64,000 nt of DNA from Mycobacterium sherrisii (lineage in GTDB: Bacteria; Actinomycetota; Actinomycetes; Mycobacteriales; Mycobacteriaceae). The notes below the pieces were generated by a model. The model had not been told where the DNA came from, made no database searches, and saw only the letters and a program-made list of their open reading frames with translations. The DNA is taken from positions 1 through 64,000 of the forward strand of contig NZ_LQPT01000104.1 in the NCBI RefSeq assembly GCF_002102355.1, read 5' to 3'. A program made the translations under genes and the position numbers. Position 1 is the first letter of the stretch. Every line of letters begins with the position of its first letter. Shown in pieces: positions 1 to 9,958 of the stretch.

Positions 1-1
1 C

Positions 2-70
2 GAAGACGTCGACGCCCGCCGCAGCTTCATCACCCGCAACGCCAAAGACGTCCGCTTCCTCGATGTCTAA
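2..70 (+). CDS. gyrB: DNA gyrase subunit B, C-terminal end (partial)
   Basis: Only the last 22 codons are inside the window. Reading from base 2 gives a tail ending TRNAKDVRFLDV and then TAA, the expected end of mycobacterial GyrB, the ATPase subunit of gyrase. gyrA follows 50 bp later on the same strand, the usual gyrB-gyrA order. The rest of the gene lies to the left of the window. Confidence 0.9.
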   Translation, partial: EDVDARRSFITRNAKDVRFLDV

Positions 71-120
71 AAACGTCTAAGACGTGTAACCCGTTGTGCG
101 ACTTCTAAAAAGAGGACTAC

Positions 121-2637
<2,517 letters not shown>

Positions 2638-2771
2638 CGCGTTAGGCGTCCGCACCCAGCAGACGCCTACCAGCGGAGTGCCACCGGGCGTGGGGATTAG
2701 ACTCAGCGCGACCAGGACTATGCGAGTGCCACCGACCGGGCGGCCTGGGCAGCAAAGGTAAGGAGTCTCCG

Positions 2772-3635
2772 GTGACCTCACCGAGCGAGCCGGGCGCCCC
2801 CAAGAAGGGCGACAGCCCGAACGGCGATGTTGCGGCCGAGCGGGCCGGGGTGCATCAGCGCGGCGCGCCTCCCCAAGGCCGCCGCGGGCCCGACGGCTCC
2901 GATACGCCGCCGTGGCAGCGGGGCGCCGCCCGAGCCGCCAACCCGGCCAACCGGCCGGGGGAACCGTCGTCCGAGGCCCGACCGCAAGGGCCGCCGTCGG
3001 GTGTGGACGCCCGGCTGAACCGGTTCGTTTCGGGCGGCAACGCGCCCGGGGCGGGCCAGTCGAAGAATCCCGACGCGCCGCGCGGTGAGGGACCCCCGCA
3101 CGAGGCCTACGCCAGCGAGTTGCCGGACCTTTCCGGTGGATTGCCGCGCGGGACGCAGCGCAAGTCCGCCCCCGACCGCGGGACGGAGGCGCCGCAGTCC
3201 GGCGGCCGGTCGACGACCGGGGAATCCCGGGAAGGCCGCGACAACCTGGTTCAGGTCTCGCGACGCCGTGGCGGCCCCGTCCGGGCCAGCATGCAGGTGC
3301 GCCGGATCGACCCGTGGAGCACGCTGAAGGTGTCGTTGATGCTCTCGGTGGCGCTGTTCTTCGTCTGGATGATCGCCGTGGCATTCCTCTACCTGGTGTT
3401 GGGCGGCATGGGGGTGTGGGCCAAACTCAACAGCAACGTCGGCGACCTGCTGAACAACACCAGCGGTAGCAGCGGCGAACTGGTCTCCAGCGGCACGATC
3501 TTCGGCGGTGCCGTGCTGATCGGATTGGTCAACATCGTCCTACTCACGGCGATGGCAACCATCGGCGCGTTTGTCTACAACCTGACGACTGACCTGATCG
3601 GGGGCATCGAAGTGACGCTGGCGGATCGGGATTAG
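2772..3635 (+). CDS. DUF3566 membrane protein (Rv0007 homologue)
   Basis: This 287-aa protein has a long, probably disordered N-terminal half rich in Pro, Gly, Arg and Ser (residues 1-180). A conserved membrane domain follows, with one hydrophobic segment at about 190-212 and a second at about 251-277, separated by a Gly/Asn/Ser-rich loop. This is the layout of the DUF3566 family, conserved directly downstream of gyrA in mycobacteria. Its function is not established; a role near the division or wall machinery is only a guess. The GTG start at 2772 is preceded by AAGGAG, and the 134-bp gap after gyrA could allow readthrough from the gyrase operon. The N-terminal half is poorly conserved compared with my memory of Rv0007, while the C-terminal half is nearly identical. 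Confidence 0.9.
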   Translation: MTSPSEPGAPKKGDSPNGDVAAERAGVHQRGAPPQGRRGPDGSDTPPWQRGAARAANPANRPGEPSSEARPQGPPSGVDARLNRFVSGGNAPGAGQSKNPDAPRGEGPPHEAYASELPDLSGGLPRGTQRKSAPDRGTEAPQSGGRSTTGESREGRDNLVQVSRRRGGPVRASMQVRRIDPWSTLKVSLMLSVALFFVWMIAVAFLYLVLGGMGVWAKLNSNVGDLLNNTSGSSGELVSSGTIFGGAVLIGLVNIVLLTAMATIGAFVYNLTTDLIGGIEVTLADRD

Positions 3636-3697
3636 TCAGGGGTTTTGGGGCGGGGCGGCCAGTGCGGTAATCTCGTCGCTCGGCCGTACGCGTGTAC

Positions 3698-3771
3698 GGG
3701 CCTATAGCTCAGGCGGTTAGAGCGCTTCGCTGATAACGAAGAGGTCGGAGGTTCGAGTCCTCCTAGGCCCA
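3698..3771 (+). tRNA. ileT: tRNA-Ile (GAT anticodon)
   Basis: A 74-nt cloverleaf. Acceptor stem GGGCCTA pairs with TAGGCCC, with discriminator A at 3771. The anticodon arm is CTTCG-CTGATAA-CGAAG with anticodon GAT, and the T-arm is GGAGGTTCGAGTCCTCC. CCA is not encoded. It lies upstream of the disrupted tRNA-Ala, the usual ileT-alaT pair. Confidence 0.97.
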
Positions 3772-3931
3772 CAACCATGTGCCCGTCGAGACGTTGTGTG
3801 AGACTTGCATTGCCGTTGGCGCTGATTGCGTTGGCGGCGATCGTCTGGTCACGCCGCGGGGTTGAGATCTGGCACGTGGCAACAGTTGATCCCGCACCCA
3901 TTGATCCGCCCGGCACATCCGGCGGTCAACA

Positions 3932-3988
3932 GGGGCCTTAGCTCAGTTGGTAGAGCACCGCCTTTGCAAGGCGGGTGTCAGGGGTTCG
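3932..3988 (+). pseudogene. alaT: Disrupted resident tRNA-Ala (TGC), 5' part only
   Basis: The first 57 nt of a normal tRNA-Ala are intact: acceptor 5' strand GGGGCCT, D-arm, anticodon arm CCGCC-TTTGCAA-GGCGG with anticodon TGC, and T-stem 5' strand AGGGG followed by TTCG. After 3988 the sequence changes to CGCCTTATCTGG, which supplies neither the T-stem 3' strand CCCCT nor the acceptor 3' strand AGGCTCC, so no cloverleaf can form. The exact missing part (ATTCCCCTAGGCTCCA) is found at 15204-15219. Joining 3988 to 15204 rebuilds a perfect tRNA-Ala, so this is the left junction of the integrated island. Confidence 0.9.
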
Positions 3989-4041
3989 CGCCTTATCTGG
4001 AGGAGAGGGAGAGAGAGTAGGGCCTGACCTGCAGCTATGCT

Positions 4042-4061
4042 GTCGTGGTCATGTCCACGAC
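4042..4061. repeat. Inverted repeat abutting the island tRNA-Ala
   Basis: GTCGTGG-TCATGT-CCACGAC forms a perfect 7-bp stem with a 6-nt loop. It ends one base before the first base of the tRNA at 4062. It could be a leader hairpin, a processing signal or part of an element end; the sequence does not decide. A TATGCT hexamer at 4036-4041 could be a -10 element, but no convincing -35 is visible. Confidence 0.55.
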
Positions 4062-4132
4062 GGGGTCATAGTTCAACGGTAGAACGGGGCCTTTGCAAGG
4101 CTCAGATCGGGGTTCGATTCCCCGTGACTCCA
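4062..4132 (+). tRNA. Island-borne complete tRNA-Ala (TGC anticodon)
   Basis: A 71-nt cloverleaf. The acceptor stem GGGGTCA pairs with TGACTCC and contains the G3-U70 wobble, the main alanine identity element. The D-arm is GTTC-AACGGTA-GAAC, the anticodon arm GGGCC-TTTGCAA-GGCTC has anticodon TGC, and the T-arm is CGGGG-TTCGATT-CCCCG. The discriminator is A4132 and CCA is not encoded. It differs from the resident alaT in nearly all stems and has a shorter D-loop, so it is not a duplication of it. It probably supplies the tRNA-Ala(UGC) function lost by the insertion. Confidence 0.93.
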
Positions 4133-4190
4133 CTCGTTTGGGAACGCAGAGGCTCGGGGCCATCGGAGGCGACTGGCTTCCAGGGGTCGC

Positions 4191-4793
4191 TTAGCCGTCG
4201 GCATCTGATCCCTCGCCACCAGGCTCAAGTGGTATCTGCCCTGCGCTCCGATGGCTGGTTGTACGCCGCGGAGTGCGCCGGCTTTCTTGACGTAGGCGCG
4301 TTGGTAGTTCTGTCTCGACGGAGCTAGCGACGCGCAGCACATTGGGAAGCATTGCGCGGAGCGCAGTTTGACCGGTCAGAGGATCGAACAGTGTTCCGCT
4401 GAGGTTCGCAAAAATCCGGTCACCTTGCCGTTCGAGCTGGACATCCAGGAGCGGGTTCTCGATGCCCTGTTCTCGCAGTGCCGTGCACGCTTTCGCAACG
4501 CAGTCGATACGGAGTCGGCGGCCAGGTTGGAGCGCCTCTGGTCCGCCGCAAAGTTCGATCACAACCTTGACTGCCGCGATATCCGTCAGCGTGTAGCGCG
4601 ACCAACCGGAGTTGAGCCCCGTTCCAGACTGCTCTCTCACCAAGCGAAACAGGCGCCGGAGCTGGTGGTAGTCGATGTCTTCAATGCCGAGGAGGTGTGC
4701 CACCTCGCGAGGGAAGAAGTAGCCGTCATTGTCGCGGTCTCGGAGGCGTTTTGCTGGTCGGCGTGGCTTGTGCTGCCGGAGTCGGTGCGGCAT
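4191..4793 (-). CDS. MerR-like DNA-binding regulator of the restriction operon
   Basis: A 200-aa protein with a MerR-like winged helix at about residues 22-85, containing YFFPREVAHLLGI and a second arginine-rich helix HQLRRLFRLVREQ. A mixed C-terminal region follows, and the last 40 residues are Arg/Ser/Thr-rich and probably disordered. It is transcribed divergently from the methyltransferase operon. The shared AT-rich intergenic region carries a perfect inverted repeat at 4859-4878, so it probably controls the operon and its own promoter. Restriction systems often have such controllers to let methylation build up first. The family match comes from the helix pattern only. The final segment over 4191-4340 has weak coding character and the true stop could mark a degraded tail. 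Confidence 0.6.
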   Translation of the reverse strand: MPHRLRQHKPRRPAKRLRDRDNDGYFFPREVAHLLGIEDIDYHQLRRLFRLVREQSGTGLNSGWSRYTLTDIAAVKVVIELCGGPEALQPGRRLRIDCVAKACTALREQGIENPLLDVQLERQGDRIFANLSGTLFDPLTGQTALRAMLPNVLRVASSVETELPTRLRQESRRTPRRTTSHRSAGQIPLEPGGEGSDADG

Positions 4794-4820
4794 CGGATCT
4801 TCCCATCGAAGATCCTAAAT

Positions 4821-4878
4821 TTACCGTTAGAACACTTACTAATGGTATATTCATCATCGAATTTCATCCATGAAATTC
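4821..4878 (+). promoter_or_regulatory. Putative promoter and operator of the methyltransferase operon
   Basis: This stretch is strikingly AT-rich for the genome. A possible -10 TATATT lies at 4846-4851, with a weak -35 (TTACCG, 4821-4826) at a 19-bp spacing. Just downstream is a perfect inverted repeat, GAATTTCAT-CC-ATGAAATTC, at 4859-4878, placed where transcription would begin. It could be the operator of the divergent regulator or a 5'-leader hairpin. A start near 4858 would leave no ribosome binding site for an ATG at 4870, which favours the methyltransferase start at 4978. Confidence 0.5.
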
Positions 4879-4977
4879 GCTGGTCAGGGGCACGATCCCA
4901 AGCTGGTCCGCAGGAGGTTCCCTGAATGCGTGAGTGGGTCGCCAGCGATGCTGGCATGTCGCCGCCCAAGGCTGGCC

Positions 4978-6213
4978 ATGCCGACGTTTCGTAGCATCGA
5001 TCTGTTTGCTGGTTGTGGTGGGCTCTCCCTCGGCCTGCACAAGGCTGGGTGGGATGGGGTGCTCGCCATGGAGCGCGACCCGATGGCGTTTGAGACGTTC
5101 TATACCAACCTGGTCGCGGATGGCAGCCCCTATCGCGCATACAGCAAATGGCCAGACTGGTTGCCAAAGCAGCCGTCGGACATTGTCGCCGCGCTAGCGG
5201 ACCGCACAGTTCGTGAGGGCCTAACGGCGCTGCGAGGTTCGATCCAGCTTGTGGCGGGCGGACCGCCGTGCCAAGGGTTCTCGGTCGGTGGGGCCCGCAA
5301 TGGGCGTGACGAACGAAACCAGTTGGTCCATCACCAACTTGACGTTATCGACATGGTCAGGCCGGACGTGGCACTCGTCGAGAATGTCGAGGGCATCACC
5401 CGCGCATTCCGGGCCCGCCCTGGAGCCGACGCCACCGAACCATCAGTCGCTGATCAAGTCGTAGAAGCACTGAGCCAGCTCGGTTACGCGGCAGACTACG
5501 GCGTCGTTGATGCGCGCAACTTCGCTGTGCCGCAAGCTCGCCGCCGAACAATCATCATCGGCATTCGTAATGACCTCGGGGTGGCACCAGGCGCGTTCTT
5601 TGATGCCCTTGCTGAATCGCCAGACGAGTTGTACACAATTCTGGGACTACCGAAACGCACCGTCACGGCCCGCGAAGCGATCGATGACCTTTCGAATCCC
5701 GGGGTGCGAGTCACGTGCCCAGACTCCGTGAAATTCGAATCCACCCGTTACCGCAAGGCAACGAGCTCCTACGCGCGGCTGATGAGGGTAGGCGCGAGAG
5801 CAGGCTCGATTCCCGACTCGCACCGATTCTCCGAGCACGGAGAACGCATCCAGGCGCTCTACGCGCTTGCGCATGCTACCCAGCCCAAGGGCCGCCTGCG
5901 TAAGGAGTTCCTCCTCGCCAACGGCACCAAGAAGGACAAGAAGGTCCTGATAGCCCCCGATACGCCGGTGTCAACAATCACCACGCACCCGGATGAGTTC
6001 ATCCACTATGCAGAGCCGCGGAACGTGACTGTGCGCGAGATGGCGCGTTTGCAGTCGTTTCCTGACAACTTCCACTTCAAGGGCCGATACACTATCAACG
6101 GCCCGCGCCGCAGGTTCGATGTCGCGCGTTGCTCGCAGGTCGGAAACGCGGTGCCACCGCATTTCGCACAGGCAATCGGGATGGCGATCAAGCAAGTACT
6201 CAATGGCAAGTGA
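4978..6213 (+). CDS. DNA (cytosine-5)-methyltransferase
   Basis: A 411-aa C5-cytosine methyltransferase. Counting from the chosen start, motif I is DLFAGCGGLSLG (residues 8-19), motif IV GGPPCQGFS has the catalytic Cys at 98, motif VI is ENVEG (135-139), motif VIII is QARRR (186-190), and motif X GNAVPPHFAQAIG is at the C-terminus. The target-recognition region between VIII and IX cannot be read for specificity. The frame is open from an ATG at 4870, but that ATG sits inside the inverted repeat, and family members begin just before motif I, so 4978 is preferred. It is the first gene of a five-gene operon with a nuclease and a Vsr protein, so it probably protects host DNA from the partner nuclease. 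Third-position GC is lower than in flanking housekeeping genes, in line with transfer. Confidence 0.92.
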   Translation: MPTFRSIDLFAGCGGLSLGLHKAGWDGVLAMERDPMAFETFYTNLVADGSPYRAYSKWPDWLPKQPSDIVAALADRTVREGLTALRGSIQLVAGGPPCQGFSVGGARNGRDERNQLVHHQLDVIDMVRPDVALVENVEGITRAFRARPGADATEPSVADQVVEALSQLGYAADYGVVDARNFAVPQARRRTIIIGIRNDLGVAPGAFFDALAESPDELYTILGLPKRTVTAREAIDDLSNPGVRVTCPDSVKFESTRYRKATSSYARLMRVGARAGSIPDSHRFSEHGERIQALYALAHATQPKGRLRKEFLLANGTKKDKKVLIAPDTPVSTITTHPDEFIHYAEPRNVTVREMARLQSFPDNFHFKGRYTINGPRRRFDVARCSQVGNAVPPHFAQAIGMAIKQVLNGK

Positions 6214-7027
6214 GACCACACAAACAGAGATGCCGGAGACGGCAGCAGCACCACTACTGGCCACGCTCAGCGAGTCTGGCCTGGACCAGATCGCAGCGTT
6301 CCTCTTAGCCGGGACCAAGGAAGAGGCTGACGACCTCGCGCCCACAGCGCTGCAGCTGCTTGCCGCGGAGTTTCCCGCGGGTGATTGGGGGATGGATCAC
6401 GACAGCAACTTGTTCGGCCACGGAGCGCTGCGCAATCTCTACGAGCGTGAGATACCGAGCGATTTCCGTGCCTGGCTGACTGCCCAGGGAATTGACGGTG
6501 ACCAGTACGCGGCGGCTATTCGGCCGATTCAATTCAACTTCATCAACATCTGGCCGGCCAAGCTCTTCCCGGCTGCCGCACGGGCGAATCGAGGTTGGCG
6601 CATTCGGTTCGTGGGCTTCCCCAACCTGAACACCATTGCTGCCGGACTCGCAAGTCACTACCAAGGCAACCAAAGTCAGAATGAAATCGGCAGGGCTTCG
6701 GCGCTAATCCACCACGCGGCGTTCCACGTTCTCAAGGGATCGCCGGAGCAACAACGGCTCGAAGCTTATCCAGCGGCTACCGTAGAGCACTGGGACGGGC
6801 GCGGCCTGATGCCACAGCCGATCCATCAGGTAGGAGGCCTCGACATTTCCTCCTTCCGTCCGGAGGGGGCTCAGCTTAAGGTCGCGCGCAACACGACTGT
6901 AAAGAAAGACCTTGCGAGCTTCTTCGCCGTCATCGGCCTGCCGCGGGAAACATTTGTCGCCGAGGGCAACCAGCACATCACCGCGCTACGTGCAATGGCA
7001 GCGGCCCTTGGCGAGGTCGAGTCGTGA
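6203..7027 (+). CDS. Unknown protein of the methyltransferase-McrB-like operon
   Basis: I do not recognise this 274-aa protein. It starts at ATG 6203, inside the last codons of the methyltransferase (11-nt overlap), and ends in a GTGA overlap with the ATPase gene, so the three are translationally coupled. There is no signal peptide or membrane segment. The N-terminal 60 residues look helical. The middle (about 75-170) is aromatic-rich, with FNFINIWPAK, RIRFVGFPNLN and a HHAAFHVLKG segment. The C-terminal 60 residues are mixed alpha/beta with several Lys/Arg. No nuclease or nucleotide-binding motif is visible. In this position it could be a DNA-recognition or assembly subunit, as in multi-gene McrBC-like restriction systems, but that is inference. 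Confidence 0.7.
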   Translation: MASETTQTEMPETAAAPLLATLSESGLDQIAAFLLAGTKEEADDLAPTALQLLAAEFPAGDWGMDHDSNLFGHGALRNLYEREIPSDFRAWLTAQGIDGDQYAAAIRPIQFNFINIWPAKLFPAAARANRGWRIRFVGFPNLNTIAAGLASHYQGNQSQNEIGRASALIHHAAFHVLKGSPEQQRLEAYPAATVEHWDGRGLMPQPIHQVGGLDISSFRPEGAQLKVARNTTVKKDLASFFAVIGLPRETFVAEGNQHITALRAMAAALGEVES

Positions 7028-8226
7028 ACTCGAATCCATTTGCCGATTTGCAGACCTTCGAGAGCATGCGAGCCGCCGCGTTCAGAGGTCAGGCCGAGTT
7101 CGACCGGTACTTCATGGCTCGAGCCACTGCGCAACGCCGCCTCAGGCAGCCCGCCGCGGTGCAGTTGTCTCCGCGCGTGGAACGCATGGTGCGACTTGCC
7201 ATCGCCACGTCCCGGGCTGTGCTGCTCGTCGGCCCTCCCGGCACCGGCAAGACCGAGATTCTCCGCCAGGTTATTGAGGAATTCGATCGCGAGCCGACGC
7301 GCTATGGATTCAGTATTGACCGCATCGTCGCGAGTTGGGTGACGCCGGAGGAAGAATGGGCTTTTGACACCCTAGTACTCGGCGAGACCATCGATGCCGG
7401 GGAAATCCAGAGCGTCGAAGGCTTCTTGTTGCAAGCGATCAGGAACGATTTTTGGCTCGTGCTCGACGAAGCCAACCGCGCTGACATGGACCGCGTCCTC
7501 GGCGGGGCGCTCACATGGCTGTCCGGTCAGCGGGTAAGGATCGGCACTTGGAAGGAGGCCGGCAGCGCGGCGCGACCGGCGTATCTCGAGTGGGGCGACG
7601 GCCCAAACTCGGCTGTTGCTGACGGCAGTGTGCCCCCGGAGCGGGAATACCGTACAGGGCTGGACTGGCGGTTGCTGGGGACCTACAACGCGGTCGATGC
7701 CCAGCGAGTGTTCAGGATGGGGCAAGCTCTCAGCCGACGATTCAAGCACGTGCCGATACCGCCGGCGTCACGCGAGGACTTCGGGAAGTTGATCTCAAGT
7801 TATGTCCAGGGTGAAGGCGGCCCACTCGAACTGGCTGGTCGAGTGACGGGACTGTATGCCGCGCACCTGGACGTTGTCGGTGCAGCACTCGGCCCAGGCA
7901 TGTTCATCGATATCCCCGCGTACGTGGAGCGCGGGCTGTGGATGGCGGAGTTGGAAGCATCCATTTCTGCGGGAGAAGCCGGGGCGGATTCTGCGGGAGA
8001 CTCCGGGACGGACTCTGACGATTCGGGCAGCCAACAAGCGGGAGTGCAGGCCGAGTTGCTGGAGGAGCTCTTGGCCGAGGCCTACATCGCGTCAGTCGGC
8101 AGCATCATCGCGAAGTTCGAGCCCGAACTGCTCGATGAACTTGGTGACCGGATGGTGGGCAGCAAGGCACTAGCGCCAGGCTCGTGGTCCTGGATTGTCG
8201 AGCACCTGGCGACGATGCGGGCCTAG
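7024..8226 (+). CDS. McrB/MoxR-type AAA+ ATPase
   Basis: A 400-aa AAA_5-type ATPase. Walker A is GPPGTGKT (residues 70-77), Walker B is WLVLDE (144-149) followed by NRADMDRVLGGAL, close to the McrB pattern DExNRA. Sensor 1 is the Asn of GTYNAVD (about 222), and a RRF arginine pair lies near 238-240. The C-terminal third has an acidic Ser/Gly/Asp linker (about 315-345) and then a helical bundle. McrB-family ATPases power translocation or nuclease activation in McrBC and LlaJI-like restriction systems; whether this one uses GTP or ATP cannot be read. The GTG start at 7024 overlaps the preceding stop, and the nuclease gene begins 1 nt after its own stop. Confidence 0.88.
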   Translation: MNSNPFADLQTFESMRAAAFRGQAEFDRYFMARATAQRRLRQPAAVQLSPRVERMVRLAIATSRAVLLVGPPGTGKTEILRQVIEEFDREPTRYGFSIDRIVASWVTPEEEWAFDTLVLGETIDAGEIQSVEGFLLQAIRNDFWLVLDEANRADMDRVLGGALTWLSGQRVRIGTWKEAGSAARPAYLEWGDGPNSAVADGSVPPEREYRTGLDWRLLGTYNAVDAQRVFRMGQALSRRFKHVPIPPASREDFGKLISSYVQGEGGPLELAGRVTGLYAAHLDVVGAALGPGMFIDIPAYVERGLWMAELEASISAGEAGADSAGDSGTDSDDSGSQQAGVQAELLEELLAEAYIASVGSIIAKFEPELLDELGDRMVGSKALAPGSWSWIVEHLATMRA

Positions 8227-8227
8227 C

Positions 8228-9460
8228 ATGACTGCGCTCGCCGTACCGGAGGCTGGATTGGACCGCATCCTGGCCGACTGGGCGGGCATCGGTAGCCTCT
8301 TTCAAGCCCTCGCGGCCCTCGGCGATCCCATCGAAAGGCGTTGGACGCCACGAGATATCGAAAGGCGCGCGATGCGCATCCTCTTGCTTGAGTGCGCTCC
8401 GCTGCTATCGAGATGGCCTCAGTCAGAACGCGCATGGCAGGATCAGCTGCCTATCCTAAGTACCCGACAGCGGTACTGGTCCCCTCGCCCGGAGCCGCGC
8501 ATCGATTGGAAGCGCACGAGAACCGACAGTTGGCCGCCGAGGCGATTCTCCATCAAGCGTCGCCACCGGGCATCCGACCAGATGCCGCTAGAAGTCTTGG
8601 GCTGGACTATGTCAGCATTGCACGATGCCGTTGAGGAAGCACGCCAGCTGCTCACGCCGAACGCGCCCCTTACCGAGCTCGTAGGCACCGCGGGGGCCGA
8701 AAGGTTCCAGGCCGCAATGCCGCTCGCGGAGTTCATTCAAGGCGAATCCGCCAACATTCCCGGACGAGACGAACTCGCCGCAGTTCGCGGGATGGGCTGG
8801 CCATGGAACGTTGTCGCAGACACCGCAACGGTGCTGGCATCCATCCATCGCCGTGATGGAGTTTCGCAGTTGGCTCGCCGGTTACTGCGGCCAGATGGGT
8901 TCCCAGACAGGTTGTTTCAGCTCGCCGTGGTCGGCGCCGTCATCGCTGCCGCTGAATCAGCCGGCGGCAAAGTCACGAGCACGCGGCCAATCGGCCACAT
9001 GTCAGAGGGCCCCTCCTATGAAATCCGCGACACCCGCGGCGGGACCTGGGATCTCTGGTGCGAGGCAGAACGCTGCTGGCAGCGATACCAGGCCCACGAT
9101 CACCACCGCCAGCTGGCGGAATCGCTCACTCGCCTATCTGGAGACAAGTTCGCTGCCCGCCACCTCCGACCGGACATTCTCCTCACCCGGCCGTTCGATC
9201 GAGCACTCATCATCGAGTGTAAGTTTCCTGCCGAGAGTGCAGACCCCGGCTACGTGGCCAGCGGCATGAGCCAGGCGTACTTCTATGCAATGCAATTGTC
9301 GACGCGATTCGCGCGCACGGAGGCCGTCGTGGTCGGCCCGTCCGAACTAGTACCCGTGCGAAGCAGCACCCAGGTGGGCGGGCTCAACCTCAGCTTGATG
9401 GCTGTACCGCCACTTGCTCAGAAGGTCGAGCGGCTAATGAGAGGCGACGATGATGCCTGA
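8228..9460 (+). CDS. PD-(D/E)XK nuclease subunit
   Basis: A 410-aa protein with a PD-(D/E)XK nuclease core near its C-terminus: RPDILLT with D316, then IIECKF with E330 and K332, then a helix SQAYFYAMQL that fits the usual post-core helix. The N-terminal 300 residues are mostly helical, with no motif I can name. This architecture (long helical N-terminus, C-terminal nuclease, gene right after a McrB-like ATPase) resembles the McrC or LlaJI R2 role, so I infer it is the DNA-cutting subunit working with the ATPase. ATG 8228 is 1 nt after the ATPase stop. Its 3' end overlaps the vsr gene by 11 nt. Sequence identity with McrC is not evident by eye. Confidence 0.8.
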   Translation: MTALAVPEAGLDRILADWAGIGSLFQALAALGDPIERRWTPRDIERRAMRILLLECAPLLSRWPQSERAWQDQLPILSTRQRYWSPRPEPRIDWKRTRTDSWPPRRFSIKRRHRASDQMPLEVLGWTMSALHDAVEEARQLLTPNAPLTELVGTAGAERFQAAMPLAEFIQGESANIPGRDELAAVRGMGWPWNVVADTATVLASIHRRDGVSQLARRLLRPDGFPDRLFQLAVVGAVIAAAESAGGKVTSTRPIGHMSEGPSYEIRDTRGGTWDLWCEAERCWQRYQAHDHHRQLAESLTRLSGDKFAARHLRPDILLTRPFDRALIIECKFPAESADPGYVASGMSQAYFYAMQLSTRFARTEAVVVGPSELVPVRSSTQVGGLNLSLMAVPPLAQKVERLMRGDDDA

Positions 9461-9896
9461 GGCTGCGCCGGCATATCCAAGGGCGTCGTCTTTGGCTCGT
9501 AGCGCATCAATGAAAGGGAGCAAACGGGCGGACACGATGCCTGAAAGGCGGCTCAGGTCGTTACTCCATCAACGTGGCCTACGCTTCCGCAAGGACTTAC
9601 GGCTGGACCTTCCCGGCGGCAAGGTCCGCCCCGACGTCGTCTTCACTCGCGCGAAGATCGCGGTGTTCGTCGACGGATGCTTTTGGCACGCATGCCCCGA
9701 TCACTCCGCACCACCTCGGGTAAACCAGTGGTATTGGGGGCCAAAGCTCGACCGAACCCGCCAGCGAGACGCGCATAACGACGAGATCTTGGCGGCCGCG
9801 GGATGGATCAGCATCCGCGTCTGGGAGCACGAGCCTCCGGAGCTAGTCGCGTCGCGCGTCGAGGCCACATACCGAGCTCGCGCCTCAACGGATTGA
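9450..9896 (+). CDS. vsr: Very-short-patch (Vsr-type) mismatch endonuclease
   Basis: A 148-aa Vsr-family nuclease. It shows TMPERRLRSLL in the first helix, then RPDVVF with the metal-binding D62, and VDGCFWHACPDH with H80 and nearby C77, C82 and H85, then the family C-terminal segment with NDEILAAAGW. Vsr nicks next to T-G mismatches made when 5-methylcytosine deaminates, so it limits mutation at sites methylated by the operon's C5-methyltransferase. That supports true cytosine-5 methylation by the first gene. Two ATGs (9450, 9453) lie within the end of the nuclease gene. The first 25 residues precede the conserved core, so a later start is possible. Confidence 0.93.
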   Translation: MMPEAAPAYPRASSLARSASMKGSKRADTMPERRLRSLLHQRGLRFRKDLRLDLPGGKVRPDVVFTRAKIAVFVDGCFWHACPDHSAPPRVNQWYWGPKLDRTRQRDAHNDEILAAAGWISIRVWEHEPPELVASRVEATYRARASTD

Positions 9897-9958
9897 CAAT
9901 ACGCCGGGGAGTGGCCGGACGAGCCGCTACTGCCGCACCGAACACGTACGATCCCCGA

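Noticed and set aside
3632-3916. Minus-strand ORF with GLEPPTSSLSAKRSNRLSY
   Set aside because: Well-known artefact: it is the antisense translation of the tRNA-Ile gene and its flank.
4037-4342. ORFs on both strands across the island tRNA-Ala (96 and 89 aa)
   Set aside because: They translate the tRNA in sense or antisense (for example HGESNPDLSLAKAPFYR) and have no other support.
4870-4977. N-terminal extension of the methyltransferase from ATG 4870
   Set aside because: The ATG lies in the inverted repeat next to the predicted transcription start, leaves no leader for ribosome binding, and adds 36 residues before motif I that the family lacks.
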